A DNA stretch of 64,000 nt from Bacillus sp. FJAT-27264 (GTDB lineage Bacteria > Bacillota > Bacilli > Paenibacillales > Paenibacillaceae). How positions within the stretch are numbered: position 1 is the stretch's first letter; each line of letters starts with the position of its first letter. Made by a program: the position numbers and the translations under genes. Shown here in pieces: positions 54,979-62,827 of this stretch. The stretch spans positions 868,001 to 932,000 of the forward strand of contig NZ_MAQW01000012.1 in NCBI RefSeq assembly GCF_001682855.1. The letters run 5' to 3'. The notes beneath the pieces are model-generated. The model made no database searches, was not told where the DNA came from, and worked only from the letters and a program-made list of their open reading frames with translations.

Positions 54979-56320
54979 ATGTCTGGAATTCTAATGGAAG
55001 ATAAAAGTGTATTCCGAGCCCGCCCATGGTTGACATAAACACAGAGATAGCTCCACCATGCCGTTCAATAATGGATTTGCAACTGGCTAATCCTAAACCG
55101 GTACCTCCTGCTTCAATTTGCCTGGAAGAGTCAACTGTAAAGAATTTTTGAAAAAGAAAGGGGAGATATTCCTCCGCGACACCTACTCCATTATCCTCTA
55201 TGATAAAAATAGCTTTTCCATCTTTGGCATACCCTCTCATATGAATCTGGAGCTCATCTTTACCTCCGTACCGTACTACATTGCTGATGAGATTGGCAAA
55301 AACTCTTCTAAGCATCCCCTCATGAATAAGAACGGTATCCCTACCTTTGATTGAATGCTTCCAAGTAAATTGAATATCAAGCCCTGACAATTCTTCCTCG
55401 TATTCAACAGCGGTTTTTTCAAAATAGTTTTTAAAATTGACAGAGGTAAGTGTAATGTCTGGAAGCAAAACCTCACTCTTGGTGTAGTTAGAGAACTCAT
55501 TGATTAGTTCAGTTAAATGCTTGGATTTTTTTTCAATTAAACGCATGTAATCTCGACGGTCTTCAATTGACAAAGAATCCTTAGTTAGCAACAGCTCAAT
55601 AAAACCATTTACCGAGGTAAGTGGAGTTTTGATATCATGGGTGATAGCGGCAATCATATCGATCTGTTCCTTATTAGACTGTTGCAGCCTATTCTCCATT
55701 TCCCCTACATGCTCATATAACTCACCAATCTCATCCCTACGTAATGTTATTAAAGGATATGGATGAGGAACGGGGGAGGATTTAATACCCCGCAATCGGT
55801 TGTTCAATCTCTGAATAGGCTTCGTGATAAAATGATGTAGATACACCGTAAGGCCGACAAAGATAATGGACAGACAAATGAGCAGGAAAATAAACAATTT
55901 GGCGTATGCAGCGTCCAGTTCGATATCACCTGGTTGGAGAGGTCTTTTGACACTTATTAGAAATACCGTTTCTCCGGAAGCATCCTGTATCTGATACCAG
56001 TGTCGTTCATCCCCATCTTCGCTGCCATTAACCACAGAGTAATCTCCCATTCGGTGAAAGCTTGTATCAAAAAGAGAAATGGCGATGTCATCCTCTTGGT
56101 TCAGTTCATTTACATACTTTTTCATAGATTCAACATCAGGGTACATTTTCGACATTTTTTTCTGAATAGCGATATCCTGTACCTGCTGCTCCTCCCGAAG
56201 CTCCTTAACATTCATAATCACATTTCCAATAATAGAAGTCCTGATATAAATAGCCATAAGAACAGCCAGTACCAATACGAGAACAGAGAACAAAAGGGGA
56301 ATTCTTACCTTGAGCTTCAT
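54977..56320 (-). CDS. Sensor histidine kinase
   Basis: A 447-residue kinase. Membrane segments at about 7-29 and 141-163 bracket a small extracellular sensor; HAMP follows (about 164-215). HisKA has MIAAITHDIKTPLTSVNGFIELL and HATPase has NLISNVVRYG and GTGLGLASCKSIIERHGG. Its start overlaps the stop of the response regulator by four bases. Probable control of the MMPL gene downstream. Confidence 0.93.
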   Translation of the reverse strand: MKLKVRIPLLFSVLVLVLAVLMAIYIRTSIIGNVIMNVKELREEQQVQDIAIQKKMSKMYPDVESMKKYVNELNQEDDIAISLFDTSFHRMGDYSVVNGSEDGDERHWYQIQDASGETVFLISVKRPLQPGDIELDAAYAKLFIFLLICLSIIFVGLTVYLHHFITKPIQRLNNRLRGIKSSPVPHPYPLITLRRDEIGELYEHVGEMENRLQQSNKEQIDMIAAITHDIKTPLTSVNGFIELLLTKDSLSIEDRRDYMRLIEKKSKHLTELINEFSNYTKSEVLLPDITLTSVNFKNYFEKTAVEYEEELSGLDIQFTWKHSIKGRDTVLIHEGMLRRVFANLISNVVRYGGKDELQIHMRGYAKDGKAIFIIEDNGVGVAEEYLPFLFQKFFTVDSSRQIEAGGTGLGLASCKSIIERHGGAISVFMSTMGGLGIHFYLPLEFQT

Positions 56321-57042
56321 GGATCAAGACCCTCAATCGTAAATTTATAACCAATACCCCACACCGTCTTAATGCATTCTGAAAATGAACCCAATTTTTT
56401 ACGGATATTTTTAATATGAACGGTCACCGTATTCATCTCCCCATATTCGTCCCCCCATACACTTTCATAGATTTGCTCTCGAGCAAGGACCTGATTAGGG
56501 TGAACAAAGAGATACAACAATATCTGAAATTCTTTAGTTGATAAATCCAGCTTACTGTCATATAGACATGCTTCCAGATTATCTTCGTTCAGGATTAAAG
56601 GTCCTTTCACATGAATAGCTGCGCTGTGAGAAGTTACTTGCGCTCCCGTATTCTTGCTTTCCCACTCTTTTTTCATTCGCTCCATTTTGCGGAAGTTGGC
56701 CTTAATTCGGGATGTAAGCTCATGTAAACTAAATGGCTTTGTCATATAATCATCAGCACCAATTTCTAGACCAATTATTTTATCCATTTCCCGGTCCCGG
56801 GCGCTCAGGAAAAGAATCGGTGTATTATGCTGTTCACGGATCACTCGACACACTTCAAGCCCATCCATCCCCGGCATCATAATATCCAGAATTACAAAAT
56901 CGATATTGTGCAGACGGATGTAATCCAAAGCTTGATTCCCTGAGTAGGCAGCTATCACATCAAATTGCTCATATTTAAGTCCGTCAGTTATCAATCTGAC
57001 AATATCCCGGTCGTCATCGACTACTAAGATCGTCTTTAACAT
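56317..57042 (-). CDS. OmpR-family response regulator
   Basis: A 241-residue regulator. The receiver has VDDDRDIVRL, phospho-acceptor FVILDIMMPGMDG and YMTKPFSLHELT; the winged helix (about 145-240) has LDLSTKEFQILLYLFVHPNQ and NTVTVHIKNIRKKLG. ATG at 57042 is preferred; the GTG at 57051 lies in the ribosome-site region (AAGGTG). First gene of the pair with the kinase. Confidence 0.93.
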   Translation of the reverse strand: MLKTILVVDDDRDIVRLITDGLKYEQFDVIAAYSGNQALDYIRLHNIDFVILDIMMPGMDGLEVCRVIREQHNTPILFLSARDREMDKIIGLEIGADDYMTKPFSLHELTSRIKANFRKMERMKKEWESKNTGAQVTSHSAAIHVKGPLILNEDNLEACLYDSKLDLSTKEFQILLYLFVHPNQVLAREQIYESVWGDEYGEMNTVTVHIKNIRKKLGSFSECIKTVWGIGYKFTIEGLDP

Positions 57043-57233
57043 TAATGTCACCTTCTTCTTGTAGTGATTATCTCTCTAATACAAAGAATTATATTAAATA
57101 ACAATAAAATAATTATGAAGTAATCATGAAAGATTATAAATCAGTTTTATTGATTTGTTCCTAAACTTATCGTACTGTCGATATAGGAACCAACATGACC
57201 TCACCTGAAGCCGTCTCTAAGGAAGTGAATACT

Positions 57234-58157
57234 ATGAATTCTAAAAACTTAATCTACGTTCTAACGGTAGCTGAAGAAAGAAGCTTCTCGAAAGCTGCAA
57301 AAAAACTTTATGTAGCACAGCCATCACTTAGTCAGAGAATACATTCTATAGAAGAAGAAATTGGCGCAAAATTGTTTGATCGAAGCACCGTCCCTTTGAC
57401 ACTTACCTATGCCGGAGAACGATACGTAACCGCAGCAAAAGAACTATTAAATATTGAAAAAAACTTGCAGTTGGAAATAGACGATATAGGAGAAAATAAA
57501 CAAGGCAGAATTACTTTAGGAATTTCTTCACTATGGGGACAGTGGATTCTTCCAATAGTATTTCCAGAATTTAAAAAGAAATTTCCCAATATGGAGCTTG
57601 AGATCTTTGAAGGCACATTTGAAAAGCTAAATATATCGCTAATGGAGGGGAAAACAGATCTTATCGTCAGCAGTCAATTAGAGCCCCAACAACCGCTCAT
57701 TTATATTCATGTACTTGAAGATGAGTTGTTATTGGCATCTCCTTCACCAGTTAGCATAATACATCCAACCTATTCAGGTGTTAACTCATTGCCTACGGTT
57801 AATCTCCAAAAATTATCTACTCAGGATTTCATTCTTTTAACGCCAGAGCAAGGTTTAAGAAAGACTACGGATCAAATCTTCAAATGGTATGGAATAAATC
57901 CCAATATCATTTTAGAAACTAAAAATATTCAAACCGCGCTTAAGCTTACAGCTAAGGGGATCGGACATACCATCATACTTGAATCAAATATTAAATATTT
58001 CACCCTTGAAAACGATGTATCCTACTATCGATTTGACCGTGGTAACTTCAAGCATAAGATGTATATATGTTATAGAAAGAACTCTTATTTATCCAAAGCT
58101 CTAATAGAGCTTATAAACATTATTATCCAAGCATTTTCGACTCCACCGATCGAATAA
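57234..58157 (+). CDS. LysR-family transcriptional regulator
   Basis: A 307-residue LysR protein: helix-turn-helix RSFSKAAKKLYVAQPSLSQR, then IHSIEEEIGAKLFDR; effector domain about 90-300. ATG at 57234 is chosen because the preceding in-frame codons contain the GGAAGTG site. It lies 140 bases before the AtuA-like gene in the same direction and is its probable regulator. Confidence 0.88.
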   Translation: MNSKNLIYVLTVAEERSFSKAAKKLYVAQPSLSQRIHSIEEEIGAKLFDRSTVPLTLTYAGERYVTAAKELLNIEKNLQLEIDDIGENKQGRITLGISSLWGQWILPIVFPEFKKKFPNMELEIFEGTFEKLNISLMEGKTDLIVSSQLEPQQPLIYIHVLEDELLLASPSPVSIIHPTYSGVNSLPTVNLQKLSTQDFILLTPEQGLRKTTDQIFKWYGINPNIILETKNIQTALKLTAKGIGHTIILESNIKYFTLENDVSYYRFDRGNFKHKMYICYRKNSYLSKALIELINIIIQAFSTPPIE

Positions 58158-58297
58158 ATTACAAATCAGGTGGATTTTTTGATCCACTTATAATAAAAAA
58201 CCTATAGGAAGTATATTGTTTTAAATATTAGTCCGATAATAATTAACGTGCTATGGTTATTTTGCCAAGTACGTTATTTTTTACGGAGGTTATAGAC

Positions 58298-59686
58298 ATG
58301 GGAAATTCCTGTAAAGTATTTGTACCCGCTGGTGCAATTGGCACTGGGATTGCAAGAGAGGCTTTCGATAATGGTATCCGAATGAAACCTGACATTATCT
58401 CTTGTGATGCTGGTTCAACAGATTCAGGACCTTATTACTTAGGAAAAGGCATTGGAAAGTACGCGAAAGAAGCCATTAAAAAAGATATGCAGCTCATTAT
58501 GCTTGCGGCCAAAAAACTGTCCATTCCAGTTACAATTGGAAGTTGTGGAACTTGTGGAAGTAATTATGGAGTTGATGAGATGGCAGCCATTTGCAGAGAA
58601 ATTTGCGAGGAAGAACAGTTAAGTTTTAAAGTAGCGAAAATATACACTCAACAAAATCCTGAAATACTCATGGAGAAATATAATGCTGGCCTGATTCACC
58701 CTCTTGAGGCAGCTCCAAACATATCTTTAGAAACATTTACAGAATGTTCCAATATCGTTGCTTTAGCAGGTGTCGAACCCTTTATCGCAGCACTTGAGGC
58801 TGGGGCCGATCTTGTGTTATGTGGCAGAGCAACGGATACTGCCATCATAGCTGCAATGCCAATTATGAGAGAGTGTGATGTCGCTGCCGCTTGGCATGGT
58901 GCAAAGATAGCCGAATGCGGCGCGCTCTGTACAACTAACCCCATCTCCGGTGGAGTATTCTTAAATTTTGATGATACTGGGTTTACAATCGAACCAACGG
59001 CTACTAATAATAGATGTACCGTGTTCACTGTTTCTGCACATCTATTGTATGAAAATTCTGATCCCGAGAAACTTACAGAGCCTTCGGGTACCATCGATAC
59101 TTCTACTGCATTATACACACAATTAGACGAACGCCGGGTGCGGGTAACTGGTACGACCATCCAAAAGGCTTCCCAGTATACTATGAAACTTGAGGGAGCT
59201 GCTCCTGTAGGATATCAGACGATCTCAATAGTTGGGATACGGGACCAGCGAATCATGCGCAATCCCATGCAATGGCTCAATACACTGAGTGACTATGCGA
59301 AATCGAAAATGATGGAGCTAGAAATACCGGATGAATATTCGTTTGAGCTTAAACCCTACGGTTGGAATGCTGTTTCAGGTGAGGAAATTGAAGTTGGCAC
59401 CTATATCCCTCGCGAAATTGGCGTGATTCTGGTTGTAACTGCGTCCACCCAACAGTTAGCTACCAAGGTAGCCAAGGTGTTTAATCCATTGCTCCTTCAT
59501 TTTCCAGTCCATTTGAATGAACAACTGCCTTCATTTGCTTTTCCATTCTCGCCTGCTGAGGTAGAAAAAGGGCAGATTTTTGAGTTTAAACTCAACCATG
59601 TTGTAGAAGTTAAAACTCCTTTGGAACTCGTAGAAATTGTGTATGAGGATATTTTAACGGGAGGGAATTCCCATGCCAAAAATTGA
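58298..59686 (+). CDS. AtuA-like (DUF1446) family protein
   Basis: A 462-residue protein of the acyclic-terpene-utilisation AtuA-like/DUF1446 family. Diagnostic segments are KPDIISCDAGSTDSGPYYLG near the start, SCGTCGSNYGVDEM, and EAGADLVLCGRATDTAI. The biochemical role is not established; AtuA belongs to terpene catabolism in pseudomonads and many relatives lie in carboxylic acid operons. ATG at 58298 follows GGAGGT. It overlaps the DUF4387 gene by 14 bases, a pairing often seen for these two families. Confidence 0.87.
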   Translation: MGNSCKVFVPAGAIGTGIAREAFDNGIRMKPDIISCDAGSTDSGPYYLGKGIGKYAKEAIKKDMQLIMLAAKKLSIPVTIGSCGTCGSNYGVDEMAAICREICEEEQLSFKVAKIYTQQNPEILMEKYNAGLIHPLEAAPNISLETFTECSNIVALAGVEPFIAALEAGADLVLCGRATDTAIIAAMPIMRECDVAAAWHGAKIAECGALCTTNPISGGVFLNFDDTGFTIEPTATNNRCTVFTVSAHLLYENSDPEKLTEPSGTIDTSTALYTQLDERRVRVTGTTIQKASQYTMKLEGAAPVGYQTISIVGIRDQRIMRNPMQWLNTLSDYAKSKMMELEIPDEYSFELKPYGWNAVSGEEIEVGTYIPREIGVILVVTASTQQLATKVAKVFNPLLLHFPVHLNEQLPSFAFPFSPAEVEKGQIFEFKLNHVVEVKTPLELVEIVYEDILTGGNSHAKN

Positions 59687-59978
59687 CGATGTCACCAAAT
59701 ATGTACGTTCCAAAAACGCAGGACCCTTTTGGATAACGATAGATCTGTTCTGTGAAACCCTGGATGATTATATACTGTTAAAAGATTCTCCTGCCATCAG
59801 CCATGAAAATATTGGCCGGCTTTATCATATCAAACCCGATCAAGTTAAAATATTTCACCTTGCTAACCTGAATGTTGTTAAAATTTCTGTACCCCGGCTA
59901 AATCCGCAGGGACATCGCTACGAACGTGATATGCATTCTGGTCAACAATATGTTCAACTACTTGATTTAGAATTGTGA
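59673..59978 (+). CDS. DUF4387 family protein
   Basis: A 101-residue protein opening with KIDDVTKYVRSKNAGPFWIT and ending with PRLNPQGHRYERDMHSGQQY, which fits DUF4387. Function unknown. The gene starts inside the AtuA-like gene, so translation is coupled and the two proteins probably form a complex or act in one pathway. Confidence 0.85.
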   Translation: MPKIDDVTKYVRSKNAGPFWITIDLFCETLDDYILLKDSPAISHENIGRLYHIKPDQVKIFHLANLNVVKISVPRLNPQGHRYERDMHSGQQYVQLLDLEL

Positions 59979-60025
59979 AAAAACCCGGTGGAAGCCTTGT
60001 AGAATCAAGGTTTCATCGGGTTTTT
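59978..60025. terminator. Bidirectional terminator
   Basis: A long stem with AAAAACCCG on one side and CGGGTTTTT on the other plus internal GCCTTG/CAAGG. It separates the DUF4387 gene from the convergent oxidoreductase gene. Confidence 0.88.
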
Positions 60026-60032
60026 CATATAC

Positions 60033-60560
60033 TCACAAAGAATTAATAAAATGAATATACTCTTGAGCGCTTAAGTCAACTTCTTGATCTAATGGACTAT
60101 GTTCCGCTCCATAAAATGCATAAAAAGGTCGATAGTCAGCATGCGTATAGAGAATAGTAACTTCAAAAGGACGTAATACTTCACTTAAGGTGTAATTGTA
60201 TCTGCCTGTAGACGAATAATCTTCCGATTTAATGCCGGCAGTGACCGCCAAACTTATTTTCTTATCCTTAAGCTTATCTCCACCTTTGCCATACGCCCAT
60301 CCATCTGCAAGTACTTCATCCAGCCATTTCTTTAAGAAAGGCGGGCAATTAAACCAATAAACAGGGAATTGCAAAATTAAATTATCATGAGCTTCGATCA
60401 GCTCTTGTTCCCTCTGAATATCAATTTTCTCATCCGGATATTCTTTGTAAATCTCATGTATAGTAACTTCTTCAGGATGCTTTCTCAACTCTTCCAGCCA
60501 TCTTTTATTAATAATTGAACTTTCTATACTTGGATGCGCTATAACTATTAATGTTTTCAT
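60033..60560 (-). CDS. Flavodoxin-fold NAD(P)H oxidoreductase (KefF/MdaB/YwrO type)
   Basis: About 175 residues. The opening MKTLIVIAHPSIESSIINKRW and the LILQFPVYWFNCPPFLKKWLDEVL block, then FAYG-like GWAYGKGG, are typical of FMN-dependent NAD(P)H:quinone or KefF-type oxidoreductases. Start at 60560, with a GGTGGG site; a further 20 upstream in-frame codons are unlikely. Two GTAAGTA repeats lie ahead of the gene. Confidence 0.88.
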   Translation of the reverse strand: MKTLIVIAHPSIESSIINKRWLEELRKHPEEVTIHEIYKEYPDEKIDIQREQELIEAHDNLILQFPVYWFNCPPFLKKWLDEVLADGWAYGKGGDKLKDKKISLAVTAGIKSEDYSSTGRYNYTLSEVLRPFEVTILYTHADYRPFYAFYGAEHSPLDQEVDLSAQEYIHFINSL

Positions 60561-60886
60561 AGAACCCACCACTCTCTTCTTCTGTATATTATTTTCGGCT
60601 CGAGAACGAGTATATATCATGGGAATTATTAAAGTAAGTATGCACTTTTAGGTAAGTAGTGAACCTTTTAGAGAGTGCTATAGACAAAATAGTATATAAA
60701 AAAGCGACCCGCTCGCGTCAAACCATCGAAAGGTTCAGCGCAAGTGAGATTGGTGGCTCTATAAAGAACGCTATCTGGTCGAATGCAACTACACCATCAT
60801 TTTCCCTGTTTACATTACAAAAAAGGTATGCTACATTATTTCAACACACATAGAAATAAGTAAAGTTGAAAAAAGGTGAACTTACG
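60561..60886. other. Divergent gap between oxidoreductase and ArsR genes
   Basis: No gene is supported. GTAAGTA occurs at 60634-60640 and 60652-60658, 18 bases apart, and may be an operator of the oxidoreductase gene. Nothing else is assigned. Confidence 0.5.
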
Positions 60887-61168
60887 ATGGTAAAAGAAAA
60901 TGCGAACGTGCATCAAGCTGTTAAAGTGTACAAAGCGCTCGGAGAACCCACGAGAATCAAAATTGCCCTGCTCCTTACTGAGGAGGTAAATTTGTGCTGC
61001 TCGGATATCGAGTCCAAGCTGGAAACGGTGGCCGGCTCAACGCTTTCCCATCACTTGAAGCAATTGACAGAATGCGGACTGCTGAACTTTCGCAAGGACG
61101 GAACGTATATCTACTACAGCGTAAACCGCGAAATGGCACAGAAATATGCGCCTTATTTGCTGGAGTAA
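60887..61168 (+). CDS. ArsR-family transcriptional regulator
   Basis: A 93-residue winged-helix regulator: KALGEPTRIKIALLLTEEVNLCCSD, then TVAGSTLSHHLKQLTECGLL. Cysteines at VNLCCSD are near but do not form the classical ELCVCDL metal site, so the signal is uncertain. ATG at 60887 follows AAAAGGTGA. It precedes an MFS gene by 72 bases and is its likely repressor. Confidence 0.92.
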   Translation: MVKENANVHQAVKVYKALGEPTRIKIALLLTEEVNLCCSDIESKLETVAGSTLSHHLKQLTECGLLNFRKDGTYIYYSVNREMAQKYAPYLLE

Positions 61169-61240
61169 TTTTTTTTCGATCTTATTTCCATAGGTTTAGA
61201 AATATAAAAACATTGAGGTGGAGAGAGGAGCTTTACAAGT

Positions 61241-62437
61241 ATGTCAAACGCATTGAAAATTTATATGCTGGCTATGATCTGCTTTCTAGTCGGTACATCA
61301 GAATTTATTATTACAGGTATTTTGGATACGGTGGCTGCAGATTTAGGTGTTTCCGTATCGGTCGCCGGTCAGCTGATTACCGTTTTTTCGCTGGCCTATG
61401 CCATCGGTACACCGATCCTCATGGCAGTCACTGCACGCATGGAGAGACGTAAGCTCCTTCTTTATGCGCTTGCTATATTTGCGGTAGGCAACCTAATTGC
61501 CATTGCATTACCCGGCTTTACATTCTTGCTCGTATCGCGTGTTGTTCTCGCGATTAGTACCGGCGTGTTTGTTGTTACCTCATTGACAGTTGCAACCAAG
61601 CTCGCTGCACCTGGCAAACAAGGAGGCGCGATTGCAACACTTATAATGGGCTTCAGCATCTCCTTAATTATCGGTGTTCCTCTTGGAAGAGTCGTGGCTT
61701 CGGTCTATGATTGGAAGCTGATTTTTGGCGTAATCGGTTTGCTGGGATTGCTTGCAATGTTGATTATTGTATTTGCCATTCCCCGTTCCAATGGCGAGGC
61801 TACTGTTCCAATTCGCAAGCAGCTCGCGCTGCTGAAGCAGCCTAAAATTGCGATCGCACTGGCCGTCACCTTCATGTGGTTTGGTGGTTACTCGATTGCC
61901 TACACCTATATTTCGCCATACTTGCTGACTATAACTAAATTAAGCGAGCAAAGCGTAAGTATCGGCCTCTTCGCTTTCGGCATCGCCAGCCTGTTTGGCT
62001 CAAAATTCGGCGGCTACAGCACCGATAGATGGGGTGCTCCCCGCACATTGGTCAGCGGTTTACTGTTTCATAGCATTGCCCTTATGTTGCTATCGTTGGC
62101 CGGGCACTCGCCATACATCGTATTCCCTCTGCTGATGTTGTGGTCTTTCACTGCGTGGTCCACCGGCCCTACCCAGCAGTTTCATTTAATATCGCTTGCT
62201 CCAGAGGCTTCCGGCATTATGCTTAGTTTGAATACCTCCGTGATTCAGCTCAGTATAGCTGCAGGTGCTGCTATTGGGGGTGTTGTCGTCGAACAGGTAT
62301 CACTAAGCTCTATCAGTTGGATCGGTGCAACAGTCGTCATTCTGGGAGCTGCAACTGCAACTACCTTCTTCCGCATTTCCTACTCGCGCAAACGCCGTGA
62401 GGAAATGAAATGCAACCTCGTCGAGACGTGTGCGTAA
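61241..62437 (+). CDS. MFS transporter (sugar-efflux/YdhP-like, DHA1)
   Basis: A 398-residue, 12-helix transporter. SEFIITGILDTVAADLGVSVS near the N-terminus and AYAIGTPILMAVTARMERRKLL (motif A region) match the arabinose-efflux/YdhP/PbuE-like DHA1 group. Substrate unknown: drug, purine or sugar are all possible. Good ribosome site (GAGAGGAG). Co-directed with the ArsR gene. Confidence 0.88.
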   Translation: MSNALKIYMLAMICFLVGTSEFIITGILDTVAADLGVSVSVAGQLITVFSLAYAIGTPILMAVTARMERRKLLLYALAIFAVGNLIAIALPGFTFLLVSRVVLAISTGVFVVTSLTVATKLAAPGKQGGAIATLIMGFSISLIIGVPLGRVVASVYDWKLIFGVIGLLGLLAMLIIVFAIPRSNGEATVPIRKQLALLKQPKIAIALAVTFMWFGGYSIAYTYISPYLLTITKLSEQSVSIGLFAFGIASLFGSKFGGYSTDRWGAPRTLVSGLLFHSIALMLLSLAGHSPYIVFPLLMLWSFTAWSTGPTQQFHLISLAPEASGIMLSLNTSVIQLSIAAGAAIGGVVVEQVSLSSISWIGATVVILGAATATTFFRISYSRKRREEMKCNLVETCA

Positions 62438-62451
62438 TTCTTTTTTTCCGC

Positions 62452-62489
62452 AAAAAACAGGCCGCCGGTTTACGGTATCCTGTTTTTTT
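62452..62489 (+). terminator. Terminator of the ArsR-MFS operon
   Basis: AAAAAACAGG (62452-62461) pairs with CCTGTTTTTTT (62479-62489). Confidence 0.88.
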
Positions 62490-62616
62490 GCTGTTCTATT
62501 CAAAGCAGATCAGGCAGAGCTTCGATAAGCGCTGCCTCACTCAGTTGATATCGCCCGAGAAGAACGTCTGCGTAATTTTCTCTGCGCGACATTTAAAACA
62601 AAAGAAAACCAAATAA

Positions 62617-62662
62617 AAATAAGCTTGCAAACTCCCCCAATGGTAAGTTTACAAGCTTATTT
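62617..62662 (-). terminator. Terminator of tRNA-Leu copy 2
   Basis: AAATAAGCTTG (62617-62627) pairs with CAAGCTTATTT (62652-62662), extended inward by CAAACT/AGTTTA; followed on the minus strand by TTATTT. Related to the hairpin at 51657-51702. Confidence 0.88.
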
Positions 62663-62676
62663 TATTCAAACTATGA

Positions 62677-62760
62677 TGCGGTCGAGAGGACTCGAACCTC
62701 CACAGTATTGCTACCACACGGACCTGAACCGTGCGCGTCTGCCAATTCCGCCACGACCGC
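62677..62760 (-). tRNA. tRNA-Leu (anticodon CAG), copy 2
   Basis: Base-for-base identical to 29737-29820; identity extends over 62669-62770 (102 bases). Same orientation, 32,940 bases apart. Confidence 0.97.
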
Positions 62761-62798
62761 ATATTATGTACCGACGATCATTACCGCCTGTACATAAG

Positions 62799-62827
62799 AC
62801 TATACGCCTTTTTCAGATAGAATGCAA
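62799..62827 (-). promoter_or_regulatory. tRNA-Leu promoter, copy 2
   Basis: TTGCAT (62822-62827) and TATAGT (62799-62804), 17-base spacer, minus strand. It overlaps the last codons of the MATE gene upstream. Confidence 0.88.

Noticed and set aside
58169..58189. Terminator after the LysR gene
   Set aside because: A short hairpin (AGGTGGAT and ATCCACTT) is present but without a T run, and the AtuA-like gene may be read from the same transcript.
29729..62770. Prophage or integrative conjugative element
   Set aside because: Despite flanking tRNA repeats, no integrase, excisionase, relaxase, structural phage or conjugation gene was found in the segment.
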